Below are positions 22,370-28,534 of a stretch of DNA of 28,534 bases, piece after piece. How positions within the stretch are numbered: the first letter of the stretch is position 1; every line of letters starts with the position of its first letter. Origin of the DNA: Actinomycetes bacterium (GTDB taxonomy: Bacteria; Actinomycetota; Coriobacteriia; Coriobacteriales; Eggerthellaceae); assembly GCA_023403475.1 (NCBI GenBank), contig JAEYEL010000167.1, positions 1 through 28,534 of the forward strand, read 5' to 3'. Both the position numbers and the translations under genes were made by a program. A model generated the notes under the pieces. It had not been told where the DNA came from. It worked only from the letters and a program-made list of their open reading frames with translations, and did no database searches.

Positions 22370-22742
22370 ATGCTCCTCGTATCGAACTAGGTTGGTCAGT
22401 GCTCGCCATTGTCTCATGCGCATTCGCTTGGCAAGCGGAGATTCCTGCCTTTTCGCGATGAAACCACGGGTTATGCGCGGGATGCGGGGTTATACGGATA
22501 TTTTCCAAGGTTCCCCTTTTGGCTGGTTTGCCGCAGTTTTTCGCTGGTGTTTTGCTTGATTTCTGCTAGATATCCAATGGACCGAGGTGGGCGATTTGCT
22601 TGGAATCGAGGTGAAACGGTGAAAAATCTTCAGTGGCTTCCTGATGGATTTCTGTGGACGTTCTAGTGGAACCGTTTCATGTAAGTGATGGATGGCGCCG
22701 CTAAGATAGGGTTGCTCGGAATAAACGAGGGAAGGTGATTCC
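22370..22742. other. divergent intergenic region, AT-richer than surroundings
   Basis: 373 bp without a convincing gene. On the ettA side, TTGCCA and GACAAT on the minus strand (near 22410-22435) could be a weak promoter. On the rpn side, CCGCTAAGATAG (22699-22710) resembles the -10-like GCGCTA(A/G)AATA module seen before licD1. A 9-bp inverted repeat lies at 22612-22679. The lower GC hints at acquired DNA accompanying rpn. Confidence 0.4.
22612..22679. repeat. 9-bp inverted repeat TGAAACGGT / ACCGTTTCA
   Basis: TGAAACGGT at 22612-22620 and ACCGTTTCA at 22671-22679, separated by 50 bp, just upstream of the candidate rpn promoter. It could be an operator pair or the stem of a leader RNA. Confidence 0.5.
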
Positions 22743-23669
22743 ATGGAGCGGGTGTTTTCGATAAGCGACGCGCCTATGTTCGAGCGCGTCATGTCTGACG
22801 AGGGGATATGCAAGGCTGTCGTCGAGACGATACTGGACGTCGAACTCGTGGGCATAAAGTACCACGAGACGGAGCATTCCATAGAGCCGCGGTTCGGGCG
22901 GCGTGGCGTGCGGCTCGACGCTTACCTGAAGGACGGCTCTTCGGTGTACGATATAGAGATGCAGAGTTACTACCAAGAAAGCCTGGGCAGGCGTTTCCGG
23001 TACTACCAGTCGGCGATAGACACCGAGCTTCTGGGCAAGGGGCAGGAATACACTCTGTTGCCTGAGAGCTTCATCATCTTCATCTGCGCCGACGACCCGT
23101 TCGGGTTCGGGCTCCCCCGGTACGGCATCGAAAGGTATTGCGAGGAAAACCCTACCGTAGACGTTGCCTGCGGCGCCCACTGGCTCGTTCTCAACGCTCG
23201 CACGTATAGCGATGTTCCCCGAAAGAGCCTGCGGAATCTGCTAGAATACATAGACAGGGGCGTGGTGAACCGCGACCCTTTGGTGCAGCGCATAGATCGA
23301 AGGGTCGCCGAAGCCAACAACGACAGGAAGTGGGTGAACGAGATGTTTGTGGGGCTCACTATCGAGGAGGACGCTCGCATAAAGGTGAACATGGCGCGCC
23401 GCCACTACCGGGAGGTCGGCCTTGAGGAAGGCCGAGCGGAAGGTCGGGCTCTAGGTTTGGAGGAAGGCCGAGCGGAAGGCCGAGCGGAAGGTCGGGCGGA
23501 AGGTCGGGCGGAAGCCGAAAGATTTTACGGCCAGCTTATCTCTCTTTTGGTTGATTCCGGCCGCGTCGAAGATCTTAAGCGTGCTGCTAAGGACGGTGAA
23601 TACCGCGAACGGCTTTATGCTGAGTTCGGCATATGCGGCAACCGATCCACCTCTTGCGTGGTTGAATAG
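22743..23669 (+). CDS. Rpn-family PD-(D/E)XK nuclease (recombination-promoting nuclease / putative transposase)
   Basis: A 308-residue protein of the Rpn/PDDEXK_2 family. Known Rpn proteins are DNA endonucleases that promote RecA-independent recombination, and some act in phage defence. The catalytic core is visible as GVRLDAYLKDGSSVYDIEMQ (about residues 56-75), with D and E-x-Q in the PD-(D/E)XK order. It is followed by YYQESLGRRFRYYQSAID and FIIFICADDPFGFGLPRY, typical of the family. The C-terminal part (from about 225) is a charged segment with six EGRA repeats, then a helical end. The ATG at 22743 follows GGGAAGGTGA. It stands alone between ettA and the opp operon, facing oppF tail to tail. 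Earlier databases call such proteins transposases, but no terminal repeats are seen. Confidence 0.9.
   Translation: MERVFSISDAPMFERVMSDEGICKAVVETILDVELVGIKYHETEHSIEPRFGRRGVRLDAYLKDGSSVYDIEMQSYYQESLGRRFRYYQSAIDTELLGKGQEYTLLPESFIIFICADDPFGFGLPRYGIERYCEENPTVDVACGAHWLVLNARTYSDVPRKSLRNLLEYIDRGVVNRDPLVQRIDRRVAEANNDRKWVNEMFVGLTIEEDARIKVNMARRHYREVGLEEGRAEGRALGLEEGRAEGRAEGRAEGRAEAERFYGQLISLLVDSGRVEDLKRAAKDGEYRERLYAEFGICGNRSTSCVVE
23391..23669 (+). CDS. possible internal start giving a small C-terminal Rpn product
   Basis: Within rpn, the in-frame ATG at 23391 (MARRHYREVGLEEGRAE) is preceded by AAAGGTGAAC, a usable ribosome site. It would give a 92-residue protein comprising the EGRA repeat and C-terminal helical end. 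In some studied Rpn genes an internally initiated C-terminal product binds and restrains the full-length toxin nuclease. Whether this one is made is inference from position and ribosome site only. Confidence 0.3.
   Translation: MARRHYREVGLEEGRAEGRALGLEEGRAEGRAEGRAEGRAEAERFYGQLISLLVDSGRVEDLKRAAKDGEYRERLYAEFGICGNRSTSCVVE
23427..23510 (+). repeat. 12-bp tandem repeat in rpn (GAAGG[C/T]CG[A/G]GC[G/T])
   Basis: Units at 23427, 23439, then a 12-bp LGLE spacer, then 23463, 23475, 23487 and 23499. Each encodes Glu-Gly-Arg-Ala. Two sequence subtypes alternate as adjacent pairs, pointing to duplication of pairs. Confidence 0.92.
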
Positions 23670-23731
23670 GCTCCTTCCGTTTTTGCTCGGTAATCGTTGC
23701 ATTTGACTCGAAGATTCAAATTAGATAACAG

Positions 23732-24823
23732 CTAAACAACGGCCTTTCCTGGGCCGCCTTCGCGGTAACGCAGACAGGCCACGTGGTGGTTGGGCTTCAC
23801 TTCTTCGAGCGGGGGCATAATCGTGTCGCATCCTTCGACCTTCGCGAAGCAGCGACCGGCGAAACGGCAGCCGTCAGGCGGATCGATGGGGCTGGGCACA
23901 TCGCCTTCCAAAATGATGCGGTCGCGTTTCGCCGCAGGATCCACCACGGGAATGGCCGAAAGCAGCGCCTGAGTGTAAGGGGAAAGCGGGTCGGCGTAAA
24001 GCGAGCGCTTCGGCGCTATTTCCATCATCTTGCCCAGATACATCACGCCCACGCGGTCGGACACATGCTTCACTACGTTCAAGCCGTGGGCTATGAACAG
24101 ATAGGTAAGACCGAACTGGTCTTTCAGATCGTCGAGCAGGTTCAGCACCTGCGCCTGAATGGACACGTCAAGGGCGCTCACCGGTTCGTCGCATACGATG
24201 AGCTTGGGGTTCACGGCCAAGGCGCGCGCAATGCCCACGCGTTGGCGCTGCCCGCCGGAAAACTCGTGCGGATAGCGGTTGCGCATGTAGTTCGCCAAGC
24301 CCACGCATTCCAAAAGCTCGTTCACCCGATCTTCCACCTTGTCTTTCGGCAAGATCTTGTTGGTGAGAATGGGCTCGGCTATGATGTCGCCCACGCGCAT
24401 GCGGGGGTTGAGCGAAGCGTAGGGGTCTTGGAAGATGAGCTGGATGTCCTTGCAGAACTTCTTGCGCTCGCTCGCCTTCATGGCGGTGAGTTCCTGCCCG
24501 TCGAAGATGATCTTGCCGCTTGTGGGGGTAAGCAGGTTCACGAGCATCTTGCCCACGGTGGTTTTCCCGCAGCCCGACTCGCCTACCAGACCGAACGCCT
24601 CGCCGCGGCGAATCTGGAAGCTCACGTCGTCGACGGCCTGCACATACGAGGTGGCGCGGCCGAAGAAGTTCGTCTCCGCTGCGAACCGCTTCGTAAGATG
24701 CTGCACGTCGAGCAGGACGTCGCTCGTCGCGGCTTTCGTGCTTTCCGGCGCATCAGCTTCGGCGGCTTCGGCAGTTTCGGCAGCCGATTCGTTTGCCTGG
24801 AGGTGCTCCATTGCGTCGCTCAT
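23732..24823 (-). CDS. oppF: oligopeptide ABC transporter ATP-binding protein OppF
   Basis: A 363-residue ABC ATPase that powers peptide import together with OppD. Walker A is GESGCGKTT (81-89), signature SGGQRQRVGIARAL, Walker B LIVCDEPVSALD, and the oligopeptide/dipeptide C-terminal domain with CRFAGRCFAKVEGC and final HHVACLRYRE. The first 35 residues are an acidic Ala/Glu tail unusual for the family. Its ATG at 24823 overlaps the oppD stop by 4 bp (ATGA), so translation is coupled. Last gene of the opp operon, with the sequence ending 62 bp from the rpn stop; no clear terminator between. Confidence 0.95.
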   Translation of the reverse strand: MSDAMEHLQANESAAETAEAAEADAPESTKAATSDVLLDVQHLTKRFAAETNFFGRATSYVQAVDDVSFQIRRGEAFGLVGESGCGKTTVGKMLVNLLTPTSGKIIFDGQELTAMKASERKKFCKDIQLIFQDPYASLNPRMRVGDIIAEPILTNKILPKDKVEDRVNELLECVGLANYMRNRYPHEFSGGQRQRVGIARALAVNPKLIVCDEPVSALDVSIQAQVLNLLDDLKDQFGLTYLFIAHGLNVVKHVSDRVGVMYLGKMMEIAPKRSLYADPLSPYTQALLSAIPVVDPAAKRDRIILEGDVPSPIDPPDGCRFAGRCFAKVEGCDTIMPPLEEVKPNHHVACLRYREGGPGKAVV

Positions 24824-26037
24824 CGGTTCGCCTCTTTCTCGTCGTTTCGGGCGGTCGGGTCGTTGCTTTTGGTGCCGTTGTCGTTGTCGGTGCCGACACC
24901 GGTTTCAGCTCCAGCTCCGGTGCCTGCGCGCTTCGCCTGCGCTTCGACCGCCTCGTGTGCCACATCACCTGCGCGCAGAAGCTCGGCGGTCTCGATGGCG
25001 CGCGCCGCTTCGATATCGGCCTGCGCTTCGGCTTCCGCCTCTTCTATGGCGGCCTCGCTTTTCACCTCGCCCGCCGCGCTTTCGTACAGAAAGCAGCGAA
25101 CCTTGTGGTCGCCTGCGTCCACCAGCTGCGGCGCTTGCTTTCGGCAGATGTCCATGCAGGAGTCGCAGCGGTCGGAAAAATGGCACCCCGGCGGCATCTC
25201 CAAGGGGTTCGGCACCATGCCCTTGATCATGTACAGGCGCTTCGAATCGTCGTCTTCCAAGCGGGGAATGGACTTCAAAAGCCCCAGCGTATAGGGATGC
25301 AAAGGATGGTCGAACAGCGTGCGCACGCTGGCTTCCTCAACCACTTGCCCGCAGTACATGACCACCACGCGGTCGGCCGTTTCCGAAACCACGCCCAAAT
25401 CATGCGTGATGAGAAGCACTGCCATGCCGGTGTCGTCGCGCAGGCGGCGCAGCAGGTCTAAAATCTGCGCCTGAATGGTCACGTCGAGCGCCGTGGTGGG
25501 CTCGTCGGCTATGAGCAGCTTGGGGTTGCAGGCTAGCGCCATTGCTATCATGACGCGCTGTCGCATGCCGCCCGACATCTGGTGCGGATAATCGTCGATG
25601 CGCTTTTCCGGACTGGGAATGCCCACCTTGCGCAGAAGGTCGATGGCGCGTGTCCGCGCTTCCTTCTTCGAGACCTTTTTCTCGTGGGTGCGAATGGCCT
25701 CGACTATTTGGTTGCCGATGCGGTACACCGGGTTGAGCGAGGTCATGGGCTCTTGGAAGATCATGGCCATGTCGTTGCCGCGCATCTCGCGATACTCTTT
25801 TTCGGGCATGTTCACCAGATCTTTGCCTAAAAACTCCATGCTTCCGCCGGCCACGTGCCCAGGTTCTGCCAAAAGCCCCATGATGGAAAGGCTGGTCACC
25901 GACTTTCCCGAACCCGATTCGCCTACGATGGCCAAGATCTCGCCTTCTTGCAAATCGAAGCTCACGTCTTCTACGGCGTGCACGACGCCGCGTTTGACGG
26001 GGAAGTCGGTGCAGAGGTTTCTCACAGATAACAGCAT
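24820..26037 (-). CDS. oppD: oligopeptide ABC transporter ATP-binding protein OppD with long tail
   Basis: A 405-residue ABC ATPase of the peptide importer. Walker A is GESGSGKS (39-46), signature MSGGMRQRVMIAMAL, Walker B LLIADEPTTALD, and the oligopeptide C-terminal domain with CHFSDRCDSCMDIC and HKVRCFLYE. After residue about 319 comes an extra tail of about 85 residues: first an acidic Ala/Glu coiled-coil-like stretch, then Gly/Thr/Asn hexamer-encoded repeats. OppD proteins normally end near 330. I start at ATG 26037, preceded by GAGG at good spacing and 4 bp after the oppC stop; 18 codons upstream are basic and unlike the family. Confidence 0.94.
   Translation of the reverse strand: MLLSVRNLCTDFPVKRGVVHAVEDVSFDLQEGEILAIVGESGSGKSVTSLSIMGLLAEPGHVAGGSMEFLGKDLVNMPEKEYREMRGNDMAMIFQEPMTSLNPVYRIGNQIVEAIRTHEKKVSKKEARTRAIDLLRKVGIPSPEKRIDDYPHQMSGGMRQRVMIAMALACNPKLLIADEPTTALDVTIQAQILDLLRRLRDDTGMAVLLITHDLGVVSETADRVVVMYCGQVVEEASVRTLFDHPLHPYTLGLLKSIPRLEDDDSKRLYMIKGMVPNPLEMPPGCHFSDRCDSCMDICRKQAPQLVDAGDHKVRCFLYESAAGEVKSEAAIEEAEAEAQADIEAARAIETAELLRAGDVAHEAVEAQAKRAGTGAGAETGVGTDNDNGTKSNDPTARNDEKEANR
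24871..24924 (-). repeat. degenerate hexamer repeat in oppD tail
   Basis: Nine consecutive hexamers on the plus strand: GGTGCC, GTTGTC x2, GGTGCC, GACACC, GGTTTC, AGCTCC x2, GGTGCC. They encode Gly-Ala/Gly-Thr/Asp-Asn type dipeptides at the OppD C-terminus, resembling the licD2 repeat. Confidence 0.75.
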
Positions 26038-26041
26038 GACC

Positions 26042-26983
26042 CTACCTCTTCCTTGCCTTGGGATCCAGCCCGTCGCGAATGCCGTCTCCAAGCAGGTTGA
26101 ACGCCAGAACCGTGAGCGTGATGGCCAAGCCGGGGAAGATCATGAGCCAGGGAGCCCGGAAAAGCTCGTTGCGCCCGCGACCGAGCATGTCGCCCCATTC
26201 CGCGTCGGGCGGCTGCACGCCCAGACCCAGAAAGCCCAAGGCCGCAGCATCCAGAATGGCTGTGGATATGCCCAGCGTGGCGCGCACAATGATGGACGGT
26301 AGGACGTTTGGCAGCACGTGCCTGAACACGATGGCCACGTTCGAGTCGCCGATAACGCGGGCGGCCGCCACGTAGTCGTTCTCTTTGATGGATAAGATCT
26401 CGGAACGCACGATGCGCGCGTATTCCGGAATGGACACAAGGCCGATGGCCACGATGGCCTTCTCGATGCCCGGCCCCAAGGCCGCCATGATGGCGATGGC
26501 CAGCAAGATGGAGGGAATGGACAGCATGATGTCCATGATGCGCATGATGACGGTGTCCCATTTCCCGCCCTTGTAGCCGGCAATCGAACCGAACAGCACG
26601 CCGATGGTAAGCGAGATGGCCACGGCGAGCAGGCCGACCGTAAGCGTTATCTGGGTTCCTACGAGCACGCGGCAGAAGATGTCACGCCCCTGCATGTCGG
26701 TGCCGAACCAGTGCGCGCCGCTTGGCCCTTGCAGAGATTCGCTGAGGTTTTGCTGATAGGGATCGTAGGGCAGAACCTGCGGTGCCAGCTTCGTCACGAT
26801 GGCGACAATCGCCAAAACGAGGATGAAGATGCCGCTCACGAGCGCCGCCTTGTTCGAGACGATGCCTGCGAGCACGTCTTTCCATACGCTCTCGTGCTTT
26901 TCTTTGGCCGAAACGGGGGCGGCGATTTCCAATTCCACCGAAGGCTCGGTGGCGAGTTGCTGTTTCGCGCTCACGTGAATCAC
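26042..26983 (-). CDS. oppC: oligopeptide ABC transporter permease OppC
   Basis: A 313-residue integral membrane permease. It has the N-terminal cytoplasmic stretch and first helix (ALVSGIFILVLAIVAIVTKLAP), the HWFGTDMQGRDIFCRVLVGTQITL block common to OppC/DppC, and the EAA loop (YVAAARVIGDSNVAIVFRHVLPN) that contacts the ATPases. It ends in NLLGDGIRDGLDPKARKR, also standard. About six membrane segments. ATG at 26983 overlaps the oppB stop by 4 bp. Forms the membrane channel with OppB. Confidence 0.95.
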   Translation of the reverse strand: MIHVSAKQQLATEPSVELEIAAPVSAKEKHESVWKDVLAGIVSNKAALVSGIFILVLAIVAIVTKLAPQVLPYDPYQQNLSESLQGPSGAHWFGTDMQGRDIFCRVLVGTQITLTVGLLAVAISLTIGVLFGSIAGYKGGKWDTVIMRIMDIMLSIPSILLAIAIMAALGPGIEKAIVAIGLVSIPEYARIVRSEILSIKENDYVAAARVIGDSNVAIVFRHVLPNVLPSIIVRATLGISTAILDAAALGFLGLGVQPPDAEWGDMLGRGRNELFRAPWLMIFPGLAITLTVLAFNLLGDGIRDGLDPKARKR

Positions 26984-27999
26984 CCCTCTTCCTTCGCGCC
27001 GTACTTGATGCGCGGATCAAGGTAGGCGTACACGATATCGACGATAAGGTTCATGATGACGAAGATGACCGCCACCAAAAGCACGATGCCCTGCACGACG
27101 GGGAAGTCGCTTTTCAGCACGCAATCGACGGCAAACTTGCCGATGCCCGGCCAAGCGAACACCGTTTCGGTGAGCAGCGCGCCGCCGAGCAGGCTTCCGA
27201 ACTGCAAGCCTATGACCGTCGAGACGGGGAGCATGGCGTTGCGCAGCGCGTGTTTCACGTTGACGGTGCGTTTGGCAAGGCCTTTGGCGCGCGCCGTGCG
27301 CACGTAGTCGGCCGAAAGCGTTTCGAGCATGCTCGAGCGCGTCATGCGCGTGATGATGGCCATGGAATACAGGGAAAGAGCCAGCGTAGGCAGAATAAGG
27401 TGGATGAGCACGTCGCCTAAGGCTTCCCAGTCGCCCTTCGCTATGGTGTCGATGATGAAGAATCCGGTACCGCCCATAGGCTGCAGAAGCGGCGTGACGC
27501 GTCCGCTTGAGGGCAGCACGTGCAAAATGCCCGCGAACAGCAAGATGAGCAGGATGCCCGACCAGAAGATGGGCATCGACACGCCTATGAGCGCCACGAG
27601 CATGCTCATGTTGTCTGCTATCTTGTTCTTCTTGACTGCCGCTAAAACGCCTAGCGTTATGCCTAGAAGCGAGGCGACGATGATGGCGCAGATGGCCAGC
27701 TCCGCCGTGGCGGGGAAGCGCGAGGCTATCTCGGCTGTGACCGGTTGGTTGGTGTAGTAGGAGGTGCCGAGGTTGCCCTGCACGGCGTCAACCACGAAGT
27801 TCACGTACTGAAGCCAGATGGGGTCGTCCAACCCGTGGCTCGTCCGCCAAGCCGCCATCGCTTCCGGTGTGGCGTGCTCGCCTAAGACCACCGGGGCGGG
27901 GTCGGGCGCCAGCACGCGCGTGATAAGGAAGATGATGATGGTCACGCCCAGCAAGACAGGAATCACCATGAGGATCCGCTTGATGATGTATTTGAGCAC
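26980..27999 (-). CDS. oppB: oligopeptide ABC transporter permease OppB
   Basis: A 339-residue permease partner of OppC. It starts LKYIIKRILMVIPVLLGVTIIIFLI, the classic OppB/DppB first helix. It also has the EAA loop (YVRTARAKGLAKRTVNVKHALRNAMLPV), ETVFAWPGIGKFAVD and the terminal AYLDPRIKYG. The start is GTG 27999 with AAGGGA seven bases upstream. The frame stays open for another 63 codons, but those are Arg/Ser-rich and unlike the family, and the likely transcript start lies downstream of the far ATG at 28188. First gene of oppBCDF, following a structured leader. Confidence 0.94.
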   Translation of the reverse strand: MLKYIIKRILMVIPVLLGVTIIIFLITRVLAPDPAPVVLGEHATPEAMAAWRTSHGLDDPIWLQYVNFVVDAVQGNLGTSYYTNQPVTAEIASRFPATAELAICAIIVASLLGITLGVLAAVKKNKIADNMSMLVALIGVSMPIFWSGILLILLFAGILHVLPSSGRVTPLLQPMGGTGFFIIDTIAKGDWEALGDVLIHLILPTLALSLYSMAIITRMTRSSMLETLSADYVRTARAKGLAKRTVNVKHALRNAMLPVSTVIGLQFGSLLGGALLTETVFAWPGIGKFAVDCVLKSDFPVVQGIVLLVAVIFVIMNLIVDIVYAYLDPRIKYGAKEEG

Positions 28000-28052
28000 G
28001 ATCAATCCCTTCTTGCATTGCTTCGCCACGCTCTCGCTCAAGCGTAGCGGGT

Positions 28053-28102
28053 CAATGCCGGGTCTGGCCCCGACATTGCTGCGTCGTCGTCCGAACGACG
28101 CG
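28053..28102 (-). ncRNA. structured 5' leader of oppBCDF (two adjacent hairpins)
   Basis: On the minus strand two stem-loops lie close together: CAATGTCGGG/CCCGGCATTG (28053-28078, 10 bp with one G-T, 6-nt loop) and CGTCGT-TCGG-ACGACG (28085-28100). The second has a TCGG tetraloop. Neither is followed by a T tract, so this is a leader structure rather than a terminator. Its function is unknown. Confidence 0.45.
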
Positions 28103-28187
28103 AAACCAGTTGATTGGCGACTCTCGGTGAACGACAGGGCCCCTCGAAACGAGAGCGAGCGCTTCGCCGCTAGAAAGCAATCCTGCA

Positions 28188-28198
28188 TAGTTTAGCGC
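28188..28198 (-). promoter_or_regulatory. -10-like module GCGCTAAACTA before oppB
   Basis: GCGCTAAACTA on the minus strand resembles GCGCTA(A/G)AATA before licD1. TAAACT as -10 would start transcription near 28182, giving a leader of about 180 nt. No good -35 box. Confidence 0.3.
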
Positions 28199-28306
28199 AA
28201 TTGAAGAGCATCTGAGCCAAAAAAAGATAGCTGCACATCTGTTTTAGGCAAAACGCAAAAGGAGGCGAGGGAAACGTTGCGTCGAAAAAGTGGGAGACCC
28301 CGCAGG

Positions 28307-28334
28307 AAAAAAGAGAGACCCCGCAGGGTCTCTC
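28307..28334 (-). terminator. strong rho-independent terminator after oppA
   Basis: On the minus strand, GAGAGACCC (28334-28326) / GGGTCTCTC (28321-28313), a perfect 9-bp stem with a 4-nt loop, followed by six T. A direct repeat of GAGACCCCGCAGG lies beside it (28294 and 28315). It separates oppA from oppBCDF, so oppA can be expressed at a higher level. Confidence 0.92.
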
Positions 28335-28387
28335 TCCGAATCCGGAAAGGCGTCTTCCGGGCTATGCTCTCGTCGGCGAGCGGTGTG

Positions 28388-28534
28388 CTACGCCTCCTTG
28401 GAAACGCCCTTGAAGAAGGCGACTCCCGTGGGATGGTAGTAGAAGTTCTTCACCTTCGGATTGATGCCGAGCAGGTTCTTGGAGTGGGAGATGAGCACCC
28501 ACGGCTGCTTTTCAGCAACCATTTGCTCGCATTG
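28388..28534 (-). CDS. oppA: C-terminus of oligopeptide-binding protein OppA (partial)
   Basis: The last 48 codons of a gene that continues beyond the window edge. The product ends with QCEQMVAEKQPWVLISHS, then KNLLGINPKVKNFYYHPTG and FFKGVSKEA before TAG at 28388. The pattern of an amphipathic helix, PW(V/I)xxxxxKN and PKVKxFxxHPxG is the usual end of family 5 extracytoplasmic solute-binding proteins (OppA/DppA). Together with oppBCDF on the same strand this is the substrate-binding component. Its signal peptide and lipobox lie outside the window. Confidence 0.85.
   Translation of the reverse strand, partial: QCEQMVAEKQPWVLISHSKNLLGINPKVKNFYYHPTGVAFFKGVSKEA

Noticed and set aside
22743..23669. 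Rpn gene as the transposase of an insertion sequence
   Set aside because: No terminal inverted repeats or target duplication flank it; the only inverted repeat lies on one side.
28000..28188. Start of oppB at ATG 28188
   Set aside because: The extra 63 residues are basic and unlike OppB, GTG 27999 has the better ribosome site, and the likely transcript begins after 28188.

Overview
The window looks like chromosomal DNA of a high-GC anaerobic actinobacterium, most likely Coriobacteriia/Eggerthellaceae (a Slackia- or Eggerthella-like organism). This is an inference from the actinobacterial-type L10 leader before rplJ-rplL, a desulfoferrodoxin typical of anaerobes, GC-rich codon use, and the particular mix of LicD, DUF2142, DUF4013 and Opp genes. 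No species can be fixed from the sequence alone. I found no rRNA, tRNA, CRISPR array, intact insertion sequence or prophage.

Layout. 1-1870: a small CPYC protein and a flavodoxin-fold reductase (-), then divergent rsmJ (+). 1871-3132: about 1.26 kb without an intact gene, holding a small decayed ORF, a 60-bp-periodic repeat family in both orientations, and a low-complexity repeat. 3133-6794: uppP, desulfoferrodoxin and a HerA/YjgR-like ATPase (+). 6795-8321: a well-marked ribosomal module (promoter, L10 leader with attenuator, rplJ, a hairpin triplet, rplL, terminator). 8481-11853: a DUF4013 and a DUF2142 membrane protein (+). 12000-17980: a cell-surface glycan locus with a Wzx-like flippase (-), licD1 (+), and a translationally coupled minus-strand operon GT2 - DUF2304 - GT4 - licD2. 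18170-20601: queD behind an attenuator-like leader, then overlapping tcdA and tatD. 20690-22369: ettA (-). 22743-23669: an Rpn/PD-(D/E)XK nuclease (+). 23732-28534: an oligopeptide ABC transporter read on the minus strand as oppA (partial) - terminator - structured leader - oppB - oppC - oppD - oppF.

How genes work together. UppP recycles the undecaprenyl carrier that the flippase and glycosyltransferases would use. The two LicD proteins would decorate the glycan through a phosphodiester link. The Opp genes overlap or abut, so they form one expression unit, with oppA insulated by a terminator.

The most distinctive property is a recurring habit of short tandem repeats: 6, 9, 12, 15, 18, 20 and 27 bp units. 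They occur in intergenic DNA and, in frame, inside UppP, DUF2142, LicD2, GT4, OppD and Rpn, usually as hydrophilic loops or tails. Other points worth a look are a possible intragenic start in rpn that would give a small C-terminal protein, mutually exclusive hairpins before queD, an 11-bp-phased direct repeat before the desulfoferrodoxin gene, and a hairpin triplet between rplJ and rplL.
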